Shown: one piece after another, positions 1 through 9,098 of the stretch
How positions within the stretch are numbered: position 1 is the stretch's first letter
Layout of the letters: every line of letters begins with the position of its first letter
DNA from: Sphingomonas sanxanigenens
GTDB lineage: Bacteria; Pseudomonadota; Alphaproteobacteria; Sphingomonadales; Sphingomonadaceae
Direction of reading: 5' to 3'
Assembly: GCA_003240855.1 (NCBI GenBank)
Contig: QFNN01000023.1
Span: 1 to 31,546, forward strand
Length of the DNA: 31,546 nt
Position numbers and translations under genes: made by a program
Notes under the pieces: model-generated
Seen by the model: the letters and a program-made list of their open reading frames with translations, nothing else
Database searches by the model: none
What the model was told of the DNA's origin: nothing

Positions 1-393
1 AACAGAGACAATCTGTGGGTCGACGGCCCCGGCGACACGCTGCGCATGCTCGCCGCGCGCTGGGACGATGCGACGATGGACGCGCTGCTCCTCCTCGTGC
101 CGCTGGCGCGCGCCAATTGCCATGACGGGCGCGGCGACTTCCACATGGATGCGCTGGGGCGGTTGAGCCGGCGGCGGCCCGGCAAGGTCGCGCCCTTCGT
201 CTATACCGGCATCCAGCTTATTTCGCACCGGCTGTTCGTCGACGCGCCTGACGGCGCTTTCTCGACCAACATCCTGTGGAACAGGGCGATCGCGGCGGGC
301 CGCGCCTATGGCTTCGTCCATCAGGGGCTATGGTTCGACGTCGGGACGCCGCCTGCGGTGCGCAAGACCGAAATGATCCTGGCGAACGAATAG
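1..393 (+). CDS. MurU-like sugar-phosphate nucleotidyltransferase, C-terminal part
   Basis: The reading frame is open from base 1, so the gene begins upstream of the window; the first in-frame ATG (46) is internal. The visible 130 residues contain the sugar-nucleotidyltransferase C-terminal pattern: NLWVDGPGDTL near the start, then VYTGIQLISHRLF, and WFDVGTPPAV close to the end, as in N-acetylmuramate-1-phosphate uridylyltransferase (MurU) and related mannose-1-phosphate guanylyltransferases. Such enzymes transfer a nucleotide to a sugar 1-phosphate in the cytoplasm; MurU works in peptidoglycan recycling with the kinase AmgK. The catalytic N-terminal GxGxR loop is outside the window, so the substrate cannot be told from sequence. 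The position directly before addB is what I would expect in sphingomonads, where an AmgK-like kinase often precedes it (from memory, not visible here). Confidence 0.8.
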   Translation, partial: NRDNLWVDGPGDTLRMLAARWDDATMDALLLLVPLARANCHDGRGDFHMDALGRLSRRRPGKVAPFVYTGIQLISHRLFVDAPDGAFSTNILWNRAIAAGRAYGFVHQGLWFDVGTPPAVRKTEMILANE

Positions 394-481
394 CCGCCGG
401 CCCAGGATTTGAACCGCCAAAGTGGATCAGCTTCGACCCGTGCGGCTTCCACGCCGGCGAATCAAATTCTAGACTAGCCCC

Positions 482-3436
482 GTGCCGTCTCCCGCCGTCT
501 ATACCATTCCGCCACACCGCGCCTTTGCGGATGCGCTCGTCGCCGGACTGCTCGCGCGCTTTCCCGACGCGATGGAGATGGCGCGCGGCACCGTGCTGCT
601 TCCCACCAATCGCGCGGTGCGGGCGATCACGGAGGCATTCGTGCGCCGCGCCGAGGGCGGGCTGCTGCTGCCGCGTCTCGTCGCCATCGGCGATGTCGAG
701 CTTGACGACCGGCTGGGCGTCGCGCTCGATCCGATCGATCAGGCGCCGATCGCGCCCGCGATCGATCCGATGGCGCGGCGGATGCGGCTGGCGCGCGCGA
801 TCCAGCAACGCCGCGCGCGCGCCGGCTCGCCGATCGACGCGGCGGAGGCCGTCCGCCTCGCCGCCGATCTTGCGCGCGTGCTCGATCAGCTCAATGTCGA
901 GCAGGTTGCGCCGCATCGCCTGCGCGATCTGCCGGTGGCGGACGAACTTTCGGCGCATTGGCGTCGCTCGCTCGACGAGCTGAAGCTGATTATCGAGGAC
1001 TGGCCGGCGGAACTGGCGAGGCTGGGCCGGATAGACCTCAGCGATCGCCGCAACCGGCTGCTCGATCGCGCCGCCGCGCGCTGGAGGGCGGAGCCGCCCG
1101 CCGGCTTCATCGTTGCGGCCGGCATCGCCACCACCGCGCCCGCCGTTGCGGGGCTGCTGCGCACGATCGCCTGTCTGCCGCGCGCTATGGTCGTATTTTC
1201 CGCGCTCGATCTCGATATGCCCGACGACGACTGGGCGGCGCTTGGCCCGCACGATCCCGATGCGAACGGCAGGCGCGAGCGCGCGATCGAAAGCCATCCC
1301 CAATATCATCTCAAGCTGCTGCTCGATCGCATGGGCGTCGCGCGCGGCGAGGTCGAGCGCTGGCGCTGGGGCGGGGGGCATGATGCTGCGGCGGCGCGCA
1401 GCCGGGCGATCGGCAACGCCCTCGCGCCTGCCGAAAGCACGAAGCGCTGGGCCGCTCTCGACGCGTCCGAGCGCAGCCTTGCGGGCGTCGCCACGCTTGA
1501 GGTCGCAACCCCTGCGGAAGAAGCGCAGGCTATCGCCATCGCGTTGCGCGAGGCGGTGGAGACTCCGGGGCGCACGGCCGCTCTCGTCACCCCCGATCGC
1601 GGTCTGGCGCGCCGCGTCTCCGCACATCTGTCGCGCTGGGGCATCGCAGCCGACGACAGCGCGGGCGAGCCGCTGTCGCTGACGCCGCCCGGAGCGCTGC
1701 TCATCGCCGTCGCGGAGGCGATGGCCGAGCGGTTCGCCCCGGTGCCGCTGCTCGCGCTCCTCAAGCATCCGCTCGTCCGCGCCGGCGCCGAACGGCTCGA
1801 CTGGCTCGACGGCGCACGCCTGCTGGATCGCGCCCTGCGCGGCCCGCGCCCCGCGCCGGGGCTGGCGGGGGTCGACGCCTATCTGGCCGGCGGCGACAAG
1901 CGCGAACGCCCCCACCGCGCCAGGGCCGAGCGCTGGTGGCAGGGCGTCCGCCCGCTGCTCGCTCCGCTCGAAACCGCGCCAGAGACGCTCGGCGGCCAGA
2001 TCGCCGCGATCCGCGAGGCGGTGACGGCGCTGGCCGGAGACGAGGGCTGGGCGCGCCCCTCCGGCCGCGCCGCCGCTGATCTTCTCGCAGCCGTCGAGGC
2101 CAATGCCGGGGATGGGCCGGACAATTCGGACCTTGAGGGCCTGCCGACGCTCATCGCCAGCCTCGCGCGCGAAATCCCGGTCCGCCCGCCGCAGGGCGGG
2201 CATCCGCGCGTCGCAATCCTCGGCCTGCTCGAAGCGCGCCTCCAGCAGGCCGATCTGATGATCCTCGGCGGCCTCAACGAAGGCGTCTGGCCAGGTCTGC
2301 CGGCGCCCGATCCCTGGCTCGCGCCCAGCATCCGCGCGGCGCTCGGCCTGCCGGGGCTGGAAACGCGGATCGGGCTCGCCGCGCATGATTTCGCCAGCGC
2401 GCTCGGCGCGCCGCAGGTTCTCATCACGCGTGCGCGGCGCGACGCCAGCGCACCCGCGATCGCCTCGCGCCTGTGGCTGCGCCTCCAGGCGATGATCGGC
2501 GATGCGCAGTGGCGGCGGATGAGCGCTCCGCATCTCGCGAACTGGGCGCGCATGATCGATCGGCCGTCCGATTATGCGCCCGCGCCGCGGCCCGCGCCGG
2601 TCCCGCCGCTTGCGGTCCGTCCCCGATCGATCTCAGTCACCGAGGTCGATCGCCTCAAGGCTGATCCTTACGCCTTCTACGCCCGTTCGGTGCTTAAACT
2701 GTCGCAGCTCTCGGCGATCGACGAGGATCCCACCGCCGCCTGGCGCGGCACCGCCGTTCACGCCGTGCTTGAGGCGTGGGCGCGCGACGATGATTTCGAT
2801 CCCGCCACGCTGCGTCCCCGCGCGGAGGAAATGCTGCGCCAGCCCGGCACGCATCCGATGATGCGCGCGCTCTGGGGGCCGCGCCTGCTGGAGGCGATCG
2901 ACTGGATCGCGCTGGAGATCGCGCGGGGCGCGGCGGATGGCCGCCATCCCGTCGCCGTGGAGGCCTGGGGCAGCGCCGAGATCGCCGGCGTCACGCTGGG
3001 CGGCCGCGCCGACCGGATCGATCGCCTCGCCGGCGGCGCGCTTGTCATCGTCGACTACAAGACCGGAAAGCCGCCCAGCGCCGCGCAGGTCGCCGGCGGC
3101 TATGCGCAGCAGCTCGGCCTGCTGGGCCTGATCGCCGAAAGCGGCGGCTTCAAGGGAGTCAGCGGCGCGGCGGGCGCGTTTGAATATTGGTCATTGGGCC
3201 GCAATCGCGACGGCGGCTTCGGGGCGGTCGCGAAACCGACCGACCCCACCGGCGCGCGGGGGCGGATCGTCACCGATGATTTCACGCGCATTGCGGGCGA
3301 GGTGTTCGCCAAGGCCGCCGCGCAATGGCTGACCGGCGAAGCGCCTTTCACCGCGAAGCTCAATCCCGAATATGCGCCTTATGCCGATTATGATCAGTTG
3401 ATGCGCCTTGGCGAATGGTATGGCCGTGGCGACTGA
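482..3436 (+). CDS. addB: Double-strand break repair protein AddB (inactivated helicase plus nuclease)
   Basis: This 984-residue protein is the AddB subunit of the AddAB helicase-nuclease, which resects DNA ends for RecA loading. The start is GTG at 482, giving MPSPAVYTIPPHRAFADAL, typical of alphaproteobacterial AddB. The N-terminal region (VLLPTNRAVRAI) keeps the fold of a UvrD-like domain but has no Walker A lysine. Near the C-terminus a PD-(D/E)xK nuclease is visible: GRADRID (D844) and VDYKTGK (D858, K860). The four cysteines that hold an Fe-S cluster in Firmicute AddB are absent, as the C-terminal tail has no cysteine. addA starts inside the 3' end (17-base overlap), so the two are translationally coupled and should be made in equal amounts. 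Confidence 0.95.
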   Translation: MPSPAVYTIPPHRAFADALVAGLLARFPDAMEMARGTVLLPTNRAVRAITEAFVRRAEGGLLLPRLVAIGDVELDDRLGVALDPIDQAPIAPAIDPMARRMRLARAIQQRRARAGSPIDAAEAVRLAADLARVLDQLNVEQVAPHRLRDLPVADELSAHWRRSLDELKLIIEDWPAELARLGRIDLSDRRNRLLDRAAARWRAEPPAGFIVAAGIATTAPAVAGLLRTIACLPRAMVVFSALDLDMPDDDWAALGPHDPDANGRRERAIESHPQYHLKLLLDRMGVARGEVERWRWGGGHDAAAARSRAIGNALAPAESTKRWAALDASERSLAGVATLEVATPAEEAQAIAIALREAVETPGRTAALVTPDRGLARRVSAHLSRWGIAADDSAGEPLSLTPPGALLIAVAEAMAERFAPVPLLALLKHPLVRAGAERLDWLDGARLLDRALRGPRPAPGLAGVDAYLAGGDKRERPHRARAERWWQGVRPLLAPLETAPETLGGQIAAIREAVTALAGDEGWARPSGRAAADLLAAVEANAGDGPDNSDLEGLPTLIASLAREIPVRPPQGGHPRVAILGLLEARLQQADLMILGGLNEGVWPGLPAPDPWLAPSIRAALGLPGLETRIGLAAHDFASALGAPQVLITRARRDASAPAIASRLWLRLQAMIGDAQWRRMSAPHLANWARMIDRPSDYAPAPRPAPVPPLAVRPRSISVTEVDRLKADPYAFYARSVLKLSQLSAIDEDPTAAWRGTAVHAVLEAWARDDDFDPATLRPRAEEMLRQPGTHPMMRALWGPRLLEAIDWIALEIARGAADGRHPVAVEAWGSAEIAGVTLGGRADRIDRLAGGALVIVDYKTGKPPSAAQVAGGYAQQLGLLGLIAESGGFKGVSGAAGAFEYWSLGRNRDGGFGAVAKPTDPTGARGRIVTDDFTRIAGEVFAKAAAQWLTGEAPFTAKLNPEYAPYADYDQLMRLGEWYGRGD

Positions 3437-6400
3437 GGGCTTCAGACCGCTCGAACGCCTCGCCGACGAACAGCTTTCGGCGTCCGATCCCGCCGCGCAT
3501 GTCTGGCTGTCGGCATCGGCGGGGACGGGCAAGACGCATGTGCTCACTGCCCGGGTGCTGCGCCTGTTGCTCCGCCCCGGCTTCGATCCCGCGACCATCC
3601 TCTGCCTGACCTTCACCAAGGCGGGTGCGGCCGAGATGGCTGACCGCGTCCATGCCCGCCTCGCCCAGTGGGTCCGCCTCGACGAACCCGCGCTCAGGAA
3701 AGAACTGCTCGCGCTCGGCGAGGAGCATGACGATCCCGAAACGCTGGCGCGCGCCCGCACCCTGTTCGCCCGCGTGCTTGATGCGGCGGGCGGCGGTCTG
3801 CGCATCCAGACGATCCACGCCTTCTGCCAGACGCTGCTTGCCGGATTCCCGATAGAGGCCGGGCTGATTCCCGGATTTCGCCCGATGGAAGCGCGCGAGG
3901 AAGCCTTGCTCGCGCGCCGCGTCCTCGCCGATCTCGCGGCTGAGGCGGAGGAGCGGAGCGACGCCGGACTGGTCGCCGCCTTCCAGGCGCTCAGCCTGCG
4001 CCTGGGCGAGGAGGGGGCGGAAGCCTATCTTATGCGCTGCGCCCGCGCGCCCGAGGCGATGGCGACGCTGCCCGCCGATCTTCGCTCTGCGCTCGGCAAG
4101 GCCTTCGATCTCCCCGAAGGAGATGTCGAAACCGCGATCCTGCGCGAATGCGCCGACGATCGTTTCGATGTCGCCTCGCTCCGCCGCGTCGCCGCCGCCA
4201 ATGCCGAATGGGCGACGCAAACCGGGGTGAATACGGCCGGCAAGATCGCTTGCTGGATCGTCGGCGATGTCGCTCAACGCGCCGCCGCTCTCGAGACAAT
4301 CTCCGCGCTCGCCTTCACCGCGACCGGCGATCCGCGCAAGATTTCGCCCAAGCTCGACGCCATCGACCCCGGTTATGCCGACGCCGTGATGCGCGTCGGC
4401 GAACGCGCGCGCGACCTGCTCGGTTGGCGCGCCCGCGCCGCGCTCGCCGATCTTTTCGCCGCCGCGCTTGCCGTCGGCCGCCGCTTCGCCGCCGACTATG
4501 CGGAGGCCAAACGTCGCGCCGGCGTCGTCGATTTCGACGATCTGATCCGCGCCACCGTCGCGCTTCTCGGCCAGCCCGGCATCAGCGAGTGGATCCGCTA
4601 CAAGCTCGATCGCGCGACCGATCATATCCTCGTCGACGAGGCGCAGGATACCAACGCCCAGCAATGGGCGATCGTCGCCGCGCTCGCCGACGAGTTTTTC
4701 GCGGGGGCCGGCGCAAAGGGCGAACGCAACCGGACGCTTTTCTCGGTCGGCGATTACAAGCAGGCGATCTTCGGCTTCCAGGGCACCGATCCGATCTTCT
4801 TCGCCGCCGCCCGCGCGCGCTTCGCTGCGCTCGCCGCCGATGAGCATCCGCTCAACAGCCTGTCGCTCAATCGCTCCTTCCGTTCGACGCGCCCGGTGCT
4901 CGAACTGGTCGATACGCTGATCGCGGAGCTTGGCGACGAGGCGCTGGGCGAGGCGATCGCGGTCGAGCCGCACAGCAGCGCGCTCGACGGGCCGGGTTCG
5001 GTGACGCTCTGGGCGCCCGTCTCCGCCGCCAATGCCGATGGCGAGGAGGAAGGTGAGGAGGAATGGCTGGACGACGCCACCCGCGCCTTCGCGGGCAAGC
5101 TCGCCAGGCAGATCCGCGCCTGGCTCGACGCGCCGCTCTGGCTCGAAAGCAAGGGCCGCCCGCTTGAGCCGCAGGATGTGATGATCCTCGTGCGCCGCCG
5201 GGGCGATCTCGCCGCGCTGCTCGTCGCGCGCCTGCATGCCGAGGGGGTTCCCGTTGCGGGCGTCGATCGGCTGCTGCTCGGCAAGCCGCTCGCGGTGCAG
5301 GATCTCCTCGCCGCCGCGCGCTTCGCGCTCCAGCCCGGCGACGATCTCAATCTTGCGGCGCTGCTCGTCTCGCCGCTCATCGGCTGGACGCAGGATCAGT
5401 TGCTCGAACATGGCCTGCGCGGCGAACATGTCGGGCTTTGGGAGCATCTGCGCCGCCGTGAAGGCATTGATGCGACGCTGGCCGATCTGCGCGCGATCCT
5501 CGCCGCCGCCGATCTCGTCGCGCCCTATCGCTTCCTCGAAGGCCTGCTCTCCGGCGCGCTCGACGGACGGCGCAAATTGCTCCGCCGACTGGGGGAGGAG
5601 GCCCGCGATCCGATCGAGGAGCTGCTCAACGTCGCGCTTCAGTTCGAGGGCGAATCGAGCGCGACGCTCCAGCGCTTCATCGACTGGTTCGATCGCGGCG
5701 ATGTCGAGGTCGTGCGCGATTCCTCGCGTCCGCTCGATTCGGTGCGCGTGATGACCGCGCATGGCGCAAAGGGTCTGCAGGCTCCCCTCGTCATCCTCGC
5801 CGATGCGACGGTCGATCCGGCGAACAGCCCGCCGCGCGGCCTGCGCTGGACGCCCGATCCCGATGGCGACGCCGTTCCCATCATCCGTCCGCGCAAGGCC
5901 GAGGCGATGGGCAGCCTCGCCGCCGTCATGGCCGAGGCCGAAGCGCGCGAACTGGCCGAGCATTGGCGCTTGCTCTACGTCGCGCTCACCCGCGCTGAGG
6001 AACGGCTTGTCATCGGCGGCGCGCTCGGCCCGCGCGCCAGGGGCGTTGCGCCTCAGAAAAGCTGGTATGCCGCCGTCGAGCGCGCGCTGATCCGCCTCGA
6101 TGCGGAGCAGGTCGCCGATCCCGACTGGACGAGCATTCGGTATTTCACCGGCACGGGTCCGCCGGGCAGGAAAGCGCCCCGTCGCGGCGCTGCGACGACG
6201 GGAGTCGAGGATGTGGCGATCCCCGCCTGGCTCCATGCGCCCGCACCTCAGGAATCGCGCCCGCCGCGCCCGCTTGCTCCTTCGGCGATCGGCGAGGATC
6301 TTGTCGCAGAGCCGCCGCCCGGCCCGGCGATGCGCGCTGCCGCCGAGCGCGGCAAGCTGCTCCACGCCCTGTTCGAGCGCCTGCCCGCGATCGCGCCCGA

Positions 6401-6869
6401 TCAGCGGCGCGCCGCCGCGCTGCGCTGGCTGGAGGCAGGCGGCGGCGTCACCGACCCGGCCGATCGCGCCGCCATCGCCGATGCCGCCATCGCCGTCATC
6501 GCCGATCCCGCCCACGCCGCGATCTTCGGTCCCGATGCGCTTGCCGAGGCGCCGATCGCGGCGGTCGTCGACGGCGCGGTCATCGCCGGCACGGTCGATC
6601 GCCTGCTGATCGAGCCGGGGAGGGTGACGATCGTCGATTTCAAGACCGGGCGGCGCGTGCCGGCGTCGCTCGACGCCGTTCCGCCCTATCATCTGACGCA
6701 GATGGGGGCTTATGCCGCCGCGCTCCGCGTGATCTTCCCCGATCGCGCGGTCGAGGCGGCGTTGCTCTACACCTCCGGCCCGCGCCTCATCGCGCTCGAC
6801 GCCGGGACATTGGCGCGCCACAAGCCCGACTTGCCGGCGCGCGAGCAAAGCTATGCGACGGGGAGTTGA
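3420..6869 (+). CDS. addA: Double-strand break repair helicase-nuclease AddA
   Basis: AddA is the ATP-driven 3'-5' helicase and second nuclease of AddAB. I start it at ATG 3420 (MAVATEGFRPLERLADE), inside addB; a TTG at 3408 in the same frame is less likely. The 1149-residue length fits the family. UvrD-family helicase motifs are in order: Walker A SASAGTGKT (residues 31-39), DEAQD (406-410), FSVGDYKQAIFGFQGTD (motif III), RVMTAHGAKGLQ (motif V) and LLYVALTRAEERL (motif VI). The C-terminal nuclease shows GTVDR (D1060) and DFKTGR (D1073, K1075). All key residues are present, so both activities look intact. Confidence 0.97.
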   Translation: MAVATEGFRPLERLADEQLSASDPAAHVWLSASAGTGKTHVLTARVLRLLLRPGFDPATILCLTFTKAGAAEMADRVHARLAQWVRLDEPALRKELLALGEEHDDPETLARARTLFARVLDAAGGGLRIQTIHAFCQTLLAGFPIEAGLIPGFRPMEAREEALLARRVLADLAAEAEERSDAGLVAAFQALSLRLGEEGAEAYLMRCARAPEAMATLPADLRSALGKAFDLPEGDVETAILRECADDRFDVASLRRVAAANAEWATQTGVNTAGKIACWIVGDVAQRAAALETISALAFTATGDPRKISPKLDAIDPGYADAVMRVGERARDLLGWRARAALADLFAAALAVGRRFAADYAEAKRRAGVVDFDDLIRATVALLGQPGISEWIRYKLDRATDHILVDEAQDTNAQQWAIVAALADEFFAGAGAKGERNRTLFSVGDYKQAIFGFQGTDPIFFAAARARFAALAADEHPLNSLSLNRSFRSTRPVLELVDTLIAELGDEALGEAIAVEPHSSALDGPGSVTLWAPVSAANADGEEEGEEEWLDDATRAFAGKLARQIRAWLDAPLWLESKGRPLEPQDVMILVRRRGDLAALLVARLHAEGVPVAGVDRLLLGKPLAVQDLLAAARFALQPGDDLNLAALLVSPLIGWTQDQLLEHGLRGEHVGLWEHLRRREGIDATLADLRAILAAADLVAPYRFLEGLLSGALDGRRKLLRRLGEEARDPIEELLNVALQFEGESSATLQRFIDWFDRGDVEVVRDSSRPLDSVRVMTAHGAKGLQAPLVILADATVDPANSPPRGLRWTPDPDGDAVPIIRPRKAEAMGSLAAVMAEAEARELAEHWRLLYVALTRAEERLVIGGALGPRARGVAPQKSWYAAVERALIRLDAEQVADPDWTSIRYFTGTGPPGRKAPRRGAATTGVEDVAIPAWLHAPAPQESRPPRPLAPSAIGEDLVAEPPPGPAMRAAAERGKLLHALFERLPAIAPDQRRAAALRWLEAGGGVTDPADRAAIADAAIAVIADPAHAAIFGPDALAEAPIAAVVDGAVIAGTVDRLLIEPGRVTIVDFKTGRRVPASLDAVPPYHLTQMGAYAAALRVIFPDRAVEAALLYTSGPRLIALDAGTLARHKPDLPAREQSYATGS

Positions 6870-6926
6870 GGAACGCGCCCGTCGATCCTACCTTCACATT
6901 CAAAGTTGATTCTGGAGTGCAGACAC

Positions 6927-7250
6927 ATGGCGACCAAGAAGATCACCGACACCAGCTTTCACGATGATGTGATTGCGTCCGAAGGCCCCGTTCTCGTCGA
7001 TTTCTGGGCCGAATGGTGCGGCCCGTGCAAGATGATCGGTCCGTCGCTCGAAGAGCTGTCGGAGGAACTGGGCGAGAAGGTGACGATCGCCAAGCTCAAC
7101 ATCGACGACAATCCCGACGCCCCGGCGCGTTACGGCGTGCGCGGCATCCCGACGATGATCCTGTTCAAGAATGGCAGCCCCGCCGCCACCAAGGTCGGCG
7201 CGGCCCCCAAGAGCCAGCTCAAGGGCTGGCTGGAAGGCGAACTGGCCTAA
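6927..7250 (+). CDS. trxA: Thioredoxin
   Basis: A 107-residue cytoplasmic thioredoxin. The dithiol active site WCGPCK is at residues 30-35 (C31, C34), with the usual FWAEWCGPCK context and the cis-proline loop GIPTMILFKNG. The start is ATG 6927, preceded by GGAG at 6914-6917; an in-frame TTG at 6906 is rejected because it would add a non-family extension. It reduces protein disulfides and is the expected electron donor of PAPS or APS reductase (CysH, encoded at 15782-16540). It lies 57 bases after addA on the same strand and may have its own promoter in that gap, although I see no clear one. A palindromic repeat follows its stop codon. Confidence 0.96.
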   Translation: MATKKITDTSFHDDVIASEGPVLVDFWAEWCGPCKMIGPSLEELSEELGEKVTIAKLNIDDNPDAPARYGVRGIPTMILFKNGSPAATKVGAAPKSQLKGWLEGELA

Positions 7251-7262
7251 GCGCCAACTCCG

Positions 7263-7348
7263 CCGTCACTGCGAGCGCAGCGAAGCAATCCAGAATGCCC
7301 GGCATGGGGCTGGATTGCTTCGTCGGCTCCGCATCCTCGCAATGACGG
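7263..7348. repeat. REP-like palindrome, copy 1
   Basis: Long imperfect inverted repeat. The left arm is at 7263-7293 and ends GAAGCAATCCAG; the right arm is at 7310-7348, begins CTGGATTGCTTCG and ends CGCAATGACGG; the spacer is 16 bases. The right arm carries about 9 extra bases compared with the other copies, so this is the most degenerate one. It sits between the convergent genes trxA and argJ and may fold in the mRNA of either. Confidence 0.88.
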
Positions 7349-7379
7349 TGTCAGGAATACGCCCGATCAGCTCCGCCGA

Positions 7380-8606
7380 TCAGCTCCGATAGTCGGCGTT
7401 GATCGAGATATAGCCGTGCGTCAGGTCGCACGTCCAAACCGTGGCGCGGCCTTCGCCAATGCCCAGGTCGGCGCCCACTTTGATGTCATGGCCCTTGAGA
7501 TGCGCCGCCACCGGCGCTTCGTCATAGCCCTCGACCGCAAGTCCGTCGCGCGCCACCTGCGTCGCGCCGAAGCGGATCGACAGGCGGTCGCGGTCCGCCG
7601 GCTCGCCGGCCTTGCCCACCGCCATCACCACGCGACCCCAATTGGCGTCCTCGCCAGCGATCGCGGTCTTTACCAGCGGCGAGTTGGCGATCGACATGGC
7701 GACGCGGTGCGCGCTGCCGTCCGACGCCGCACCGGTGACGGCGATCTCGATGAACTTGCTCGCTCCTTCGCCGTCGCGCACGACAAGCTGGGCGAGCTCA
7801 AGGCAAACCTGCCCAAGCGCGGCGGCGAAGGCGTCCGCCCCGGCATCGTCATGCGAGGCCAGGGAGCTGTTGCCTGCCTTGCCCGTCGCGAAGGCCAGCA
7901 CAGTGTCCGACGTCGAGGTGTCGCCGTCGACCGTGATGCACGAGAAGCTGCGCCGGTTCGCGGCGGCCAGCATGTGCTGGAGGAAGCCCGGCTCCACCGC
8001 CGCATCAGTGAAGATGAAGCCCAGCATCGTCGCCATATCGGGCGCGATCATCCCCGAACCCTTGATGATCCCCGCGATCGTGACCGTCTTGCCGCCGACG
8101 ATCGCGGTTGCGGTCGCCCCCTTGGCGAAGGTGTCCGTGGTCATGATCGTCGCCGCCGCATCTTCCCAGCCGCAGGCCGGCGCAGCGAAGGCCGCATCCA
8201 GCCCGGCCTCGGCCTTGTCGATGGGCAGCGGCACGCCGATCACGCCTGTCGAGGCGACGAAGATGTCGGAAGGTTCGCAGCGAAGGTGCGCCGCCGTGCG
8301 CGCCGCGATCGCCTCGACGGCCGCGCGTCCGCGATGCCCGGTGAAGGCGTTGCTGTTGCCCGCGTTGACCACCAGCGCGCGCGCGCGTCCAAGCACCAGC
8401 GCCTGGCGGCACCATTCGACCTCGGGGGAGGGGCAGGCGCTGCGCGTCAGTACGCCGGCCACGGCCGTGCCGGGGGCGAGCGTGACATAAGTCAGGTCGC
8501 ATCGGTCCCACGTCTTGTAGTGCGCCCGCGCCACATGCGCGGTCACGCCGTCGATGGCGGGCAGGGCGGGGAAAGGGCGGGCGAGGGGCGAGGTGCTGGT
8601 CGACAT
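7380..8606 (-). CDS. argJ: Bifunctional ornithine acetyltransferase / N-acetylglutamate synthase
   Basis: A 408-residue ArgJ, which moves the acetyl group from N-acetylornithine to glutamate and, in bifunctional forms, also makes N-acetylglutamate from acetyl-CoA, closing the cyclic arginine pathway. The precursor cleaves itself before a threonine in the motif MATMLGF; here that threonine is T193, giving alpha and beta chains of usual size. Other family marks are NAGNSNAFTG, IFVASTGVIG, GIIKGSGMIAPDMAT and the ITVDGDTSTSD segment. The end HGYISINADYRS is typical. Whether it is mono- or bifunctional cannot be read from the sequence. It is divergent from the small gene at 8722. Confidence 0.97.
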   Translation of the reverse strand: MSTSTSPLARPFPALPAIDGVTAHVARAHYKTWDRCDLTYVTLAPGTAVAGVLTRSACPSPEVEWCRQALVLGRARALVVNAGNSNAFTGHRGRAAVEAIAARTAAHLRCEPSDIFVASTGVIGVPLPIDKAEAGLDAAFAAPACGWEDAAATIMTTDTFAKGATATAIVGGKTVTIAGIIKGSGMIAPDMATMLGFIFTDAAVEPGFLQHMLAAANRRSFSCITVDGDTSTSDTVLAFATGKAGNSSLASHDDAGADAFAAALGQVCLELAQLVVRDGEGASKFIEIAVTGAASDGSAHRVAMSIANSPLVKTAIAGEDANWGRVVMAVGKAGEPADRDRLSIRFGATQVARDGLAVEGYDEAPVAAHLKGHDIKVGADLGIGEGRATVWTCDLTHGYISINADYRS

Positions 8607-8721
8607 GCGCGGCGCTATAGCTGTTTCCCGCGTCGCTTGCGCAAAATAATTGGGCGTAAATCCGCGCGCCTTGTCCGTTCACGATCTTTGCCGGCGCGAG
8701 GGATAGACGCGGCGGGGCGGC

Positions 8722-9003
8722 ATGATTAAATGCGGGGCGACGATGAACATGCTGCTTTTCCTCTCCGCCCTGCTGAGCGCGCTGACCGGCGCGATTTCCA
8801 GCGTGCGCGCGGTCGAGGCGCCGGCGCAGCAGGTCGCGGCTGGGCAACAGGCCGCAGCCGTTGCCGAACAGGTCGTCACGCTCGTCACCGCACGGCCCAC
8901 GCAGGGCCTGCCCACGCTCGCAGCGCTTGCCGCGATGGGCGAGGCGCGCGGGCTCGTCCTCGCGTCCGCCGAACCGATCTTCGCCGGCCGTCGCCGCGAA
9001 TAG
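8722..9003 (+). CDS. Small exported protein upstream of secA, unknown function
   Basis: A 93-residue protein I cannot assign to a family. Residues 8-30 form a hydrophobic segment (MNMLLFLSALLSALTGAISS) ending in SVRA before VEAPAQQ, a likely signal peptide with AxA-like cleavage. The rest is Ala/Gln-rich and ends with FAGRRRE. The start is uncertain: ATG 8722 brings in a lysine that gives the signal peptide a positive N-region, while ATG 8743 or 8749 would begin right at the hydrophobic core. None has a strong ribosome binding site. It lies 95 bases upstream of secA on the same strand. A secretion signal on a short protein just ahead of secA recalls SecM, but no known arrest motif (such as RAGP or RAPP) is visible. 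Confidence 0.7.
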   Translation: MIKCGATMNMLLFLSALLSALTGAISSVRAVEAPAQQVAAGQQAAAVAEQVVTLVTARPTQGLPTLAALAAMGEARGLVLASAEPIFAGRRRE

Positions 9004-9027
9004 GATCGCGCTTCTCCGCCCGGCCGC

Positions 9028-9072
9028 GCGCCGGAAAGGCTGACCCAATATCCGGCGCCCGCCATTCGGGCG
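9028..9072 (+). promoter_or_regulatory. Two overlapping hairpins in the leader before secA
   Basis: The 95-base gap before secA contains GCGCCGGA (9028-9035) perfectly complementary to TCCGGCGC (9051-9058), and a second stem CGCCCG/CGGGCG (9056-9061 with 9067-9072, loop CCATT). The stems share bases 9056-9058, so they compete in part. Neither covers the AGGA (9088-9091) before the secA start. There is no U-run, so this is not a standard terminator. A regulatory role is inference. Confidence 0.4.
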
Positions 9073-9098
9073 CGCAACCATAATTTCAGGAAAATCCC

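Noticed and set aside
402..425. tRNA T-arm-like GGTTCAAATCC on the minus strand between the nucleotidyltransferase and addB
   Set aside because: The flanking bases do not form a T-stem beyond two pairs, and no acceptor or anticodon arm can be folded, so this is chance resemblance.
218..2533. 771-codon open frame on the minus strand opposite addB
   Set aside because: It is antisense to a clear AddB; the translation is Arg/Ala/Asp-rich without family motifs, as expected from GC-rich codon bias.
3360..6848. 1162-codon minus-strand open frame opposite addA
   Set aside because: It mirrors AddA codon by codon, has low-complexity Arg/Gly/Glu composition and no recognisable domain.
7416..8729. 437-codon plus-strand open frame opposite argJ
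   Set aside because: ArgJ motifs on the minus strand are unambiguous; this frame has biased Arg-rich composition.
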